DNA from: Virgisporangium aurantiacum
GTDB lineage: Bacteria > Actinomycetota > Actinomycetes > Mycobacteriales > Micromonosporaceae
DNA: 64,000 nucleotides
Reading direction: 5' to 3'
NCBI RefSeq assembly: GCF_016863635.1
Contig: NZ_BOPG01000002.1
Coordinates: 1 to 64,000, forward strand
The notes below the pieces were generated by a model that saw only the letters and a program-made list of their open reading frames with translations, searched no databases and was not told where the DNA came from. A program made the position numbers and the translations under genes. Positions 23,296 to 30,334 of this stretch are shown here, one piece after another. The stretch's first letter is position 1. Each line of letters opens with the position of its first letter.

Positions 23296-24015
23296 TCAGC
23301 GGGCGATCTCGCGCCAGCCGCCGATGCGGACCGATACGCCGGGCGACGTGTGCACCAGCGGGTCGCCCTCGGGTGCGGGCAGGCCACCGGCGGCGATCAC
23401 GGTCTCGGACAGGGATTCCACCGTTCCGCCGTACAGCGGCCACGGGCCGTGGGCCGCCAGCGCCTGCACCAGGCGGCCGCGGATCACGGAGAACAGCTGG
23501 AACCGGTACGTCAGGAAGTATTCGAGGGCGTTTGGTTCGATCGCGGGGCCGCGGGCCACCACCGCGTCGCAGCGGGCGCCGCGCGGGCCCGGCCACCGGC
23601 GCGACGCCCGGTAGCGGAACCGGTCGGGCGTCGCCTCGACCCGCATGCGCGACCACAGGTACGGCAACCGGTACGTGGTGCGCCCCATCAGCACGGCGGG
23701 CAGGCGGGTGGCGTCGAGGGAGAAGAACCAGATTCCCTGGGACCCGTCGGGGCCGGTGACGTACGTTCGCACGTTCGTCTCGGGAAAGCGCGACATCCAC
23801 GGCAGGGCCGGCACCCCGGGGAACCGGACGCCGCTCATCAAGAACGGCACCAGCCCGATCCAGGCGGAGCCGTCGAACTCCTGCACGCTGAGGCCGGGCG
23901 GCAGCAGCCGCTGCACGGCGTCGGCCGGGTAGCGCCAGTGCAGGAACGTGAGGTCGAGCCAGCTCTGGTACATGACCGGCCGGTGCACCACGGGCGACTC
24001 GGGAACTGTGACCAC
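23296..24015 (-). CDS. DUF2071 (YqjF-like) family protein
   Basis: A 239-residue protein of the DUF2071/YqjF family, identified by VMYQSWLDLTFLHWRYPADAVQRLLPPGL at its start, the FDGSAWIGLVPFLM strand, ETNVRTYV and GIWFFSLDA segments. Function is unknown; the fold is related to acetoacetate decarboxylase. No membrane segment or signal is visible. The GTG at 24015 is chosen because longer starts would run through the strong hairpin at 24025-24058. The gene is 90 nt downstream (in genome order) of the GTPase upstream ORF but transcribed toward it on the same strand, and could read through into it. Confidence 0.78.
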   Translation of the reverse strand: MVTVPESPVVHRPVMYQSWLDLTFLHWRYPADAVQRLLPPGLSVQEFDGSAWIGLVPFLMSGVRFPGVPALPWMSRFPETNVRTYVTGPDGSQGIWFFSLDATRLPAVLMGRTTYRLPYLWSRMRVEATPDRFRYRASRRWPGPRGARCDAVVARGPAIEPNALEYFLTYRFQLFSVIRGRLVQALAAHGPWPLYGGTVESLSETVIAAGGLPAPEGDPLVHTSPGVSVRIGGWREIAR

Positions 24016-24024
24016 GACAGAAAG

Positions 24025-24058
24025 CGTACGACCCCCGGGAGGAGCCGGGGGTCGTACG
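24025..24058. terminator. perfect 14-bp hairpin with GAGGAG loop
   Basis: CGTACGACCCCCGG, loop GAGGAG, CCGGGGGTCGTACG. Read on the minus strand it is followed by CGCTTTCTGTC, a weak T-rich tail, so it probably terminates the vWA/ARPP-1 operon that ends at 24233. It lies only 10 nt before the DUF2071 start, so it may instead act on that gene. Confidence 0.65.
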
Positions 24059-24232
24059 GGTGCTGTTTCCGTGCTTTCAAAGCTGGGCCGGGACGGGCGA
24101 CCAGCGCGGCGGCAGGCATTGCAATCGCCTTGATTGGGCAATCATTTCCCGCGTTTGGAATTCGAGGTTCCGCCCACCATGCCCGGTGCAGTTCCCGGCG
24201 TGTCTCAAGTAGACAGTGCGAACCGCCTACCG

Positions 24233-25180
24233 TCAAACGATTTCCTTCGCGAAGAGCGACGCGTAGACCGGACGCTCGTCGGCCAGCACGACCTGACCGG
24301 CGACCCGCTCACCGTCCACAGTGCACAGTCGCATGTGGAGGTAGCGGTCCTCCTCGGTGACCGCCGGCGCGGCCCAATTCGCGGCGTCGATCCAGCCGCG
24401 CACCTCACCGGCCCGCTCGCGCAGCTCGGCCTCCCGGAGGGCGACCAGCTCATCGAGCGTCGTCACCGCGTACGGCTCCGCCGTCTCCTCGGCCGCCGGC
24501 TCGCGGCGCATGGCCGCCGGGCCGTAGGCGAAGCAGACCAGCGCCGGCCACACGTCGGCGAAGAACGCCGGCGACGGTGCGATCTCCGCGCCGACCAGCC
24601 GGGAACCGAGGAAGAACAGCGCACCCAGCTGACCCGCCACCAGCTCCAGCCGGCTACGGAACTGCGTGAGCATGTGGCGCTTGCGCGCCAGGATCGACTC
24701 CAGGTGGCCCCGGCCCGGCAGACGGTAGCTGCGGTTCAGCGTACGGATCGCCGGCCACAGCTTGGTGTAGTTGGTCTCGCCGCGCAGCGCCAGCGCCGTG
24801 GCGCGCAGCTCCAGCGGCAGCGTGAAGAACCACTGGTCGCGCTCGCCGAGGTAGCCGCCGACGGACTCCTGCACGCAGCACGCGTCTTCGAACCGCAGCT
24901 CCTGGCCGGCGGCGAGGAACGCCGACCGGCACAGCGCGTGGTTCTGCGCACCGTCCTGCACGTAACCCACGTGCAGCGGCACGATCGCCACGCCGTCGTT
25001 GCCCGGGTTGCGCAGGATCACCGTGCCGTAGCCGTCGACCCGCGCGAGCTTCACGCCGTCGCGCGGCGACAGCACGCCCGGGTACGCCGGACCGAACACC
25101 GGCACCATGGTGAGCACACCCGCCCGCTGCGGCGCGCCCAGCCGGAACCCGGCGAGGTCGATCATCGCGAGAGCAGTCAT
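24233..25180 (-). CDS. ARPP-1-like domain protein
   Basis: A 315-residue soluble protein resembling the ARPP-1 family (ADP-ribosylglycohydrolase- and rhodanese-phosphatase-associated protein). Features I recognise are the opening AGFRLGAPQRAGVLTMVPVFGP, the VAIVPLHVGYVQDGAQNHALCRSAFL block at about 65-90, the FEDACCVQESVGGY cysteine pair at about 97-109 and ALFFLGSRLVGAEIAP near 190. No biochemical activity is established for the domain that I know of; comparative genomics links it to nucleotide/NAD-linked conflict systems. The ATG overlaps the vWA stop by 4 nt, so the two products are made together. The assignment is from memory of the family, without a search. Confidence 0.62.
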   Translation of the reverse strand: MTALAMIDLAGFRLGAPQRAGVLTMVPVFGPAYPGVLSPRDGVKLARVDGYGTVILRNPGNDGVAIVPLHVGYVQDGAQNHALCRSAFLAAGQELRFEDACCVQESVGGYLGERDQWFFTLPLELRATALALRGETNYTKLWPAIRTLNRSYRLPGRGHLESILARKRHMLTQFRSRLELVAGQLGALFFLGSRLVGAEIAPSPAFFADVWPALVCFAYGPAAMRREPAAEETAEPYAVTTLDELVALREAELRERAGEVRGWIDAANWAAPAVTEEDRYLHMRLCTVDGERVAGQVVLADERPVYASLFAKEIV

Positions 25181-26592
25181 GCCGCACCTCCTTCCACAAT
25201 GGACAGTCGCTCGCGGAGAGCCGCGCGCTGCCACTCGGCCGCACCGGCCGCCTTCGTCTGGAACAGCATCCACAGCACCAGCGACGCGAAGTCGGCCTCG
25301 TGCCAGAACGCCCGCTGCGCACACGCCGGAGCCGGCCGGCGCAGCGTCAGGTCGTCGCTGTGGCTGAACGTCGCCGGGCAGCACACGACCGCCGCCTCGA
25401 CACCCAGCCGCGGCAGGGTCGCCGCCACCCGGGCCAGGTCGCCCGGGTACGTGTTCTCGTATCCGTCGGTGACCACCACAATCAGGTCGGGCCGCTCGCG
25501 CGCCGCCGCGATGACGGCGCCGGCCAGGTCGGTGCCGTCGCCGGCGGTCGGCACGGTGGCCAGTGCCGCGCAACGCTCGCCCAGCACCAGTTCCAGCGCG
25601 TCGACCTGCGACCGCACCGCCCACTCGCGGTCACCGTAACCACGCATCGACGCCGACCGGTCGACCACCAGGGCCAGCCGGCCCGGGAAGTGCGGCACGA
25701 CGGCTGCCGCCGCGGCCAGGTACCGCTCCTGTGCCGCGCCGAGTTCGGGCGAGTCGCCGCCACGCAGCCGGTGCACGAGCGTCGCGGCGAGATCGCCGCG
25801 GTTGGTCGCGGTGACCACGGCCGGGCGCTCGGCGCCGAGGTCGAGGTCGAGCGGGGTGACGCCCACCGCAGTGTCATCCGCGCCGGCGGGCGCACCCGCG
25901 TACACCTCGATGAGCCGCTGGGCCGCGAGCCCCGGGTTCGACGCGAACCGCAGGAACGCCCGATGCGTGTCGGCACCGGCCCTGGGGCCGGCGGCGCCTG
26001 GACTGAGGAGCGGAGGGAGCGCAGCGACCATAGCGACGAGGGAAGGCGGCGCCTCAGAGGCCCCAGGGCCCGCGCCCGCGGAGGCGGGCGCATTGGGCAG
26101 AGATTCGCCGGTGCGCAGCGCGCGGGCCACGCCACGGGCGGTCGCCTTGCCGATGGCATGCTCCACAATGGACACCGCCATCCGCCGGTGCGCGCGCACG
26201 AACGTGGCCGCCTCGGCGTGCTCGACCAGCAACCGCAGCGCGGCCCGCGTGACGTGCTTGTGGTTCGCGCGCCGGTGCCGCAGCGCCAGCAGCACGGTGC
26301 CGACGGTGCGCGCCGGCAGGCCGAGCACCAGCACCCGCGTGACCCGCTCGACGGTGCGCCGGGCGGCAGGGCTCAGGCCGGTACGGGACGCGCCGAGGAG
26401 CCGCAGGAGGATGCCGGCCCGCTGCTCGTTCGTGGCACCGGGCAGCAGCGCGAGGAGGGCATAGCCCTCGGGATCGAGCGCGTACGCGGCGTCGTGGGTG
26501 TCGGCGCCGGCCGGCCCCGTGACCCGGCCGGCACGCGACACGCGCAGCGGCTCACCGGGAGCCGCGAGCTGAGCGATCAGGTCAACATTCAT
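25177..26592 (-). CDS. vWA-domain protein with helical N-terminal half, coupled to ARPP-1 gene
   Basis: A 471-residue protein. The N-terminal 200 residues are all-helical with repeated leucine-rich turns (EQRAGILLRLLGASRTG, RTVGTVLLALRHRRANHKHVTRAALRLL), possibly TROVE/HEAT-like. The C-terminal von Willebrand A domain has an intact MIDAS: LVVDRSASMRG (DxSxS), GDGTDLAGAV (T) and VVVTDGYENTY (D). A Pro/Ala-rich stretch at about 178-210 is encoded by a REP-like inverted repeat. vWA plus TROVE proteins bind small RNAs (Rsr/Ro60); that similarity is only suggestive here. AAGGAG six nt before the ATG is a strong ribosome site. It heads the two-gene operon with the ARPP-1 gene. Confidence 0.75.
   Translation of the reverse strand: MNVDLIAQLAAPGEPLRVSRAGRVTGPAGADTHDAAYALDPEGYALLALLPGATNEQRAGILLRLLGASRTGLSPAARRTVERVTRVLVLGLPARTVGTVLLALRHRRANHKHVTRAALRLLVEHAEAATFVRAHRRMAVSIVEHAIGKATARGVARALRTGESLPNAPASAGAGPGASEAPPSLVAMVAALPPLLSPGAAGPRAGADTHRAFLRFASNPGLAAQRLIEVYAGAPAGADDTAVGVTPLDLDLGAERPAVVTATNRGDLAATLVHRLRGGDSPELGAAQERYLAAAAAVVPHFPGRLALVVDRSASMRGYGDREWAVRSQVDALELVLGERCAALATVPTAGDGTDLAGAVIAAARERPDLIVVVTDGYENTYPGDLARVAATLPRLGVEAAVVCCPATFSHSDDLTLRRPAPACAQRAFWHEADFASLVLWMLFQTKAAGAAEWQRAALRERLSIVEGGAA
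25978..26070. repeat. REP-like imperfect inverted repeat inside the vWA gene
   Basis: GGCCCTGGGGCC (25978-25989) is mirrored by GGCCCCAGGGCC (26059-26070), and both arms continue into GGCGCC blocks. The centre is purine-rich (GAGGAGCGGAGGGAGCGC). This resembles dispersed palindromic elements of high-GC actinomycetes and is translated in frame as a Pro/Ala/Ser linker. Confidence 0.6.
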
Positions 26593-26669
26593 CGTCGTCT
26601 CCTTAACGGAAACGACGGTAAGCGACCGGAAACCCTTTGCGGCACCGGTTTTCCGGTGCTAGTGGTAGC

Positions 26670-27455
26670 TCAGTTCAGGGGACCGCCGGCAACGTAGATG
26701 ACCTGGCCGCTCACGAAGCCCGACTCCTCACTCGCCAGGAACGAGGCCAGCGCGGCGATGTCTTCCGGCTTGCCGACCCGCCGCACCGGGATGCGCTCGA
26801 TCGCCGCCTTCTGGAACGTCTCGAAGTCGACGCCCATGCGTTCGGCGGTGGCGGCGGTCATGTCGGTGGCGATGAACCCGGGCGCGATCGAGTTCGCGGT
26901 GATGCCGAACTTGCCCAGTTCGATCGCCAGGGTCTTGGTGAAGCCCTGCAGGCCGGCCTTTGCCGCGGAGTAGTTGGCCTGGCCGCGGTTGCCGAGCGCG
27001 CTGCTGCTCGACAGGTTGATGATGCGGCCGAACTGCTGGTCGACCATCTGGCTCTGCACGGCGCGGCTCATCAGGAACGCGCCGCGCAGGTGCACGTTCA
27101 TGACGGTTTCCCAGTCGTCGTCGCTCATCTTGAAGAGCATGTTGTCACGGATGACGCCGGCGTTGTTCACCAGCACCGCCACCGGGCCGAGTTCGTCCTT
27201 CACCCGGGCGACGGCCGCCTCGACCTGTGCCCGGTCGCTCACGTCGGCACCCACGGCGATGGCCCGCCCGCCAGCGGAGGTGATCTTCTCGGCGGTCTCC
27301 TTGCCGGACTCCTCGGTGAGGTCGAGCACCCCGACCGCGTACCCGTCGGCGGCGAGCCGCACGGCGGTGGCGGCGCCGATGCCCCGGGCCGCGCCGGTGA
27401 CCAGGGCCACGCGGCCAGAACCGGTGCCGGGCTCACCCGTGAGGTTGTCAGCCAA
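26670..27455 (-). CDS. FabG-like short-chain dehydrogenase (3-oxoacyl-ACP reductase family)
   Basis: A 261-residue classical SDR. The NADP(H)-binding motif is TGAARGIG (T20-G27), followed by NNAGV, the catalytic serine in NLSSSSALG and the YSAAK catalytic pair; C-terminal APGFIATDMT and the SGQVIYVAGG ending are typical of FabG/PhaB. It likely reduces 3-oxoacyl thioesters, with the exact substrate unknown. The TTG at 27455 is chosen because AAAGG lies 9 nt before it and it gives usual length; a TTG at 27503 would add 16 residues but falls on a palindrome. It is downstream of the lipoprotein gene on the same strand. Confidence 0.82.
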   Translation of the reverse strand: MADNLTGEPGTGSGRVALVTGAARGIGAATAVRLAADGYAVGVLDLTEESGKETAEKITSAGGRAIAVGADVSDRAQVEAAVARVKDELGPVAVLVNNAGVIRDNMLFKMSDDDWETVMNVHLRGAFLMSRAVQSQMVDQQFGRIINLSSSSALGNRGQANYSAAKAGLQGFTKTLAIELGKFGITANSIAPGFIATDMTAATAERMGVDFETFQKAAIERIPVRRVGKPEDIAALASFLASEESGFVSGQVIYVAGGPLN

Positions 27456-27498
27456 CTCCCCAAGCCTTTCGATAGACGTTTCAGCCAGTTGACCGTAG

Positions 27499-27513
27499 CT
27501 CAACCCGGTTGAG
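27499..27513. repeat. 15-bp palindrome upstream of the FabG-like gene
   Basis: CTCAACC-C-GGTTGAG is perfect. It lies between the lipoprotein stop and the FabG-like gene start. The core CAACC-N-GGTTG also occurs at 6393-6403. It could be an operator; no regulator gene is adjacent. Confidence 0.4.
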
Positions 27514-27530
27514 ATCGAGGTCTCGTCCGA

Positions 27531-28739
27531 CTACCCGACCCCCCACGCCTTCCGGTACACGTCCTTGTAGTTGACGTTGTGCTGCACCGGCCCGGACGGC
27601 GGCAGGTTGTGCTCCCGGTCGATCAGCATGATGCCGACGCCCGGGTACCGCGCCGGCTCGCCGTTCAGCGTGCTGTTGAGGGTGTCGATGGCGGCCCACG
27701 CGTGCCAGGGGGTGTCGAAACTCAGCGTGATGTTGAGACCCTGCTTCGCGCGGATCAGGTCGAGGTCCGCCTGCAGCCCTTCGCCGCCGACCACCACGAC
27801 CTGGTTCTGCATCTTCGCCGCCTGCAACGCCGGCGAGATCGCCTTCTGGATCGCGGTCGAGTTCGGACCCCGGATCGCGGTGACCTCGGGGTGACGCCTC
27901 AGCGCGTCGTCGACCATCCCCCGCAGCGCGCCGCTCGCGACGTCGCCGGCGGTGTACTTGATCTCCTCGAGCAACTGGCACGACGTGCACTTCTTGATCT
28001 GCGCCACGAACCCGAGGTGCATGTAGTTGAGGATCGTCGAACTCGTCTCCGAGAACGCCAGCACCTTGGCCTTCTGGTTGGTCGCGAGGATCACCGCGTT
28101 CGCCGCGAGCACGCCGGCCCCGGCGTTCTGCCTGCCCGGGTCGGTGCGCTTACCGTCGCCGGTGTAGTTCACGAACGTGGTGAACTGCGCCGGGCCGGCC
28201 GACCCGGTGACGGTCGGGTCGGTGCAGTCGAACGCGAACAGCGGGATGATCAGCACGCCCTTCGCCTTGGCGTCGGCGAACTCCTGCGAGGCGTAGGCGC
28301 AGTCGATGTTGGTGACGATCGCGTGCACGCCGATCCCGGTTGCGTCCCGCACGGCCTGCGGCGCCTTCTTCGGGTCGAGTTCCAGGTCGTAGCGCAGCAC
28401 GTCCCAGCCGAGGGCGCGGGCCGCCTCCTCGGCGGCGTCGGTGGGGATCTTGGAGCTGGGCGACTGCTGGCCGCGCGAGATGATCGCGATCCGGATGCCC
28501 TTCGCGGCGATCCGGAGGGTGGCGTCCGGTGCCTTGTAGGTGCCCTTGAACGCGCTGGTGACCATGGTCTTCGCCTCGGTCACCAGGTCGACCGGCGACG
28601 CGGAGGCGCCGGAACCGGCCACGGCGGCGGGCGGATCCGATGCCTCCGGATCGTCGGACCCGCAGGCAGCGGTCAACGCCGAGGTCGAAAGGGAAACGGC
28701 CAGCAGCGCGACCAGCGTCCCGCGCAAGCGGAACCTCAC
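27531..28739 (-). CDS. sugar-binding-type periplasmic substrate-binding lipoprotein
   Basis: A 402-residue lipoprotein. The signal peptide ends in the lipobox LTAAC (C26). The mature protein has the two-lobed fold of ribose/sugar-type ABC transporter or sensor binding proteins: IAIISRGQQSPSS opening, an IVTNIDCAYASQEFADAKAKGV segment and NQVVVVGGEGLQ near the hinge. No permease or ATPase gene is adjacent. It follows the conservon GTPase gene by only 19 nt, so the signal bound may feed the conservon sensor instead of a transporter; this is an inference. The GTG at 28739 is chosen because it starts the signal peptide, with GGAG 7 nt upstream. Confidence 0.8.
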   Translation of the reverse strand: MRFRLRGTLVALLAVSLSTSALTAACGSDDPEASDPPAAVAGSGASASPVDLVTEAKTMVTSAFKGTYKAPDATLRIAAKGIRIAIISRGQQSPSSKIPTDAAEEAARALGWDVLRYDLELDPKKAPQAVRDATGIGVHAIVTNIDCAYASQEFADAKAKGVLIIPLFAFDCTDPTVTGSAGPAQFTTFVNYTGDGKRTDPGRQNAGAGVLAANAVILATNQKAKVLAFSETSSTILNYMHLGFVAQIKKCTSCQLLEEIKYTAGDVASGALRGMVDDALRRHPEVTAIRGPNSTAIQKAISPALQAAKMQNQVVVVGGEGLQADLDLIRAKQGLNITLSFDTPWHAWAAIDTLNSTLNGEPARYPGVGIMLIDREHNLPPSGPVQHNVNYKDVYRKAWGVG

Positions 28740-28758
28740 AGCAGTTCTCCTATTGGTG

Positions 28759-29340
28759 CTAGACGCCGGCGGTCGCGCGTTGCAACGCATGCCGGCAGAC
28801 GGTGAGCAGAGCATCCCGGACGGACGGGCGGGACCGGGCGTCGAACGTGATCAGCGGGGTGTCGTTGTTCGCGGCGAGCGCCCAACGCACGTCCTCGATG
28901 TTGTGCTTCAGCCGGCCGTAGAACATGTTGATGGCCACCACGAACGGGATGCCGGCCTGTTCGAAATAGTCGACGGCCGGGTAGCAGTCGTCGAGCCGGC
29001 GGGTGTCGACGATCACCAGCGCGCCCAGGGCGCCGAGGCAGATGTCGTGCCACATGAACCCGAACCGGTCCTGCCCGGGCGTGCCGAACAGGTACAGCTT
29101 CAGGCCCTCGTCGAGCCGGATCGTGCCGAAGTCGATCGCGACCGTGGTCGTGGTCTTCTCGGGCACCTCGCCGGTGCGGTCGATCTGCGCGGCCACGTCG
29201 GTCATCGCGGCTTCGGTGGTGAGCGGCGGAGAATCCGAGATGACGCCCACAGCGGTGGTCTTTCCCACGCCGAACCCACCGGCGATCACAATCTTGATCG
29301 GCGTGGGCGCGATCGGCTCAGGATATTGCGGATAGCCCAC
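28759..29340 (-). CDS. conservon small GTP-binding protein (CvnD-like)
   Basis: A 193-residue small Ras-like GTPase of the actinobacterial conservon type. The P-loop is GGFGVGKTT (21-29), G3 is FGTPGQDR, and the region of G4 reads VVAINMFYGRL in place of NKxD. Conservon D proteins form complexes with sensor, roadblock and DUF742 partners in a system likened to eukaryotic G-protein signalling. It overlaps the DUF742 gene by 23 nt, so it is co-translated. The atypical G4 is normal for this family, so nucleotide preference may differ from Ras. Confidence 0.87.
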   Translation of the reverse strand: MGYPQYPEPIAPTPIKIVIAGGFGVGKTTAVGVISDSPPLTTEAAMTDVAAQIDRTGEVPEKTTTTVAIDFGTIRLDEGLKLYLFGTPGQDRFGFMWHDICLGALGALVIVDTRRLDDCYPAVDYFEQAGIPFVVAINMFYGRLKHNIEDVRWALAANNDTPLITFDARSRPSVRDALLTVCRHALQRATAGV

Positions 29341-29830
29341 GGATCACCCTCTCGATCATGGCCGGATCCTTGGCGATCGAGTGCTGCGGACGCAGCACCC
29401 GCAGATGGCCGGCGGCGGCGAGGTCGGCCACGAGCACCCGCACCACCTGCAGGTGCAGGCGCAGCAGCGCCCCGAGTTCGGCCACCGACACCGGTGCGCG
29501 GGCGGCCGTGACGACGTCGCGATGCTCGAACCGCACCGCCTGCGGCAGCGCCAGAGCGTCGCCGATCGCCACGACCTGCGCCTCGATGGCGAGCGTCGGG
29601 TCGACCGGCGCGGTGCGCCCACCGGTGAGCTGGTAGGGCCGCAGCGGCGACGCGTCGAGCGGTTCGTCGTCGAGCGAATCGCCGATCGGATAGTCGTCCG
29701 ACAGGTCGGAGACGACCTCGCCGTCGAGCACGGGCCCGCCGAACGGGCCGGGCGGCACGGACGGAAGCGGGCCCGCTGTGGGCTCCGCGCCACGCATGTA
29801 CGGCCGTAGCCGGTCCGAGGGTCCGGTCAT
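29318..29830 (-). CDS. DUF742 protein (CvnC-like)
   Basis: A 170-residue DUF742 protein. A Pro/Gly-rich N-terminal half (to about residue 55) is followed by the conserved part: RPYQLTGGRTAP at about 66-77, the VRFEHRDVVTAARAPVSVAELGALLRL winged-helix-like segment and VLVADLAAAGHLRVLRP. DUF742 proteins are the third component of conservons and may contact the GTPase. It is between the roadblock and GTPase genes. A GTG at 29836 is an alternative start. The gap from the roadblock gene, 79 nt, holds an inverted repeat. Confidence 0.83.
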   Translation of the reverse strand: MTGPSDRLRPYMRGAEPTAGPLPSVPPGPFGGPVLDGEVVSDLSDDYPIGDSLDDEPLDASPLRPYQLTGGRTAPVDPTLAIEAQVVAIGDALALPQAVRFEHRDVVTAARAPVSVAELGALLRLHLQVVRVLVADLAAAGHLRVLRPQHSIAKDPAMIERVIRGLSAIS

Positions 29831-29839
29831 CGCCACCTA

Positions 29840-29917
29840 CTCATACCGTGCCGCCTAAAAATCGGGCGAAAAGACTGCGGTATGAGCGCCTCCGCTGCGC
29901 TACGGCACTCATACCGC
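29840..29917. repeat. triple CTCATACCG motif forming an inverted repeat between cvnB and cvnC
   Basis: CTCATACCG occurs at 29840-29848, inverted at 29878-29886 (CGGTATGAG), and again at 29908-29916. The last two form a perfect 10-bp stem with GCGG ends. The sequence overlaps the roadblock stop codon and precedes the DUF742 start, so it could fold in the mRNA and alter the ratio of the two proteins. Confidence 0.5.
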
Positions 29918-30334
29918 CGCCACGGAGTTCTTCAATTCATCGATCAACTGCGGGGTGAGCACCCGTCCGGCCCGGTTGGCGAACACGGCCATCTCGTACG
30001 CGATCGTGCCGAGGTCGGCCCGGCGCGACGCGAGCACACCGAGTGCCGAGCCGGCCGAGATCGTCGCCACGAGCAGGTAGCCGTGTTCGAAGTCGATGAT
30101 GACCTTGTTGGTGTAGCCCATCTGGTACAGCCGGGACGCGCCACCGGCCAGGCTGGTGATGGCGGAGGTGATGGCCGCGAACCGCTCGGCGTCGTCGCGG
30201 TTGCTGGTGGTGGCCATCGCGATGAGCAGGCCGTCGGACGAAACCGCGATCGCGTCGGAGACCCCGGCGGTCTCGGCGGCGAACCGGTCCAACAACCAGT
30301 TGAAACTACGTGCTTCCGGCGAGGCGATGGTCAT
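29909..30334 (-). CDS. roadblock/LC7-domain protein (CvnB-like)
   Basis: A 141-residue single roadblock/LC7 domain (SFNWLLDRFAAETAGVSDAIAVSSDGLLIAM, VIIDFEHGYLLVATISAGSALGVLA). In conservons these proteins bridge the membrane sensor kinase and the small GTPase; the same fold acts as a GTPase regulator in MglB. The ATG overlaps the sensor stop by 4 nt, so expression is coupled. It is cytoplasmic. All four core conservon genes follow in the usual A-B-C-D order. Confidence 0.9.
   Translation of the reverse strand: MTIASPEARSFNWLLDRFAAETAGVSDAIAVSSDGLLIAMATTSNRDDAERFAAITSAITSLAGGASRLYQMGYTNKVIIDFEHGYLLVATISAGSALGVLASRRADLGTIAYEMAVFANRAGRVLTPQLIDELKNSVAAV

Noticed and set aside
25189-26174. CCACAATGGACA repeated at about 25193 and 26163 as a possible regulatory site
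   Set aside because: Both copies are coding in the same frame (VSIVE/LSIVE-type residues) and are best explained by similar peptide sequence.
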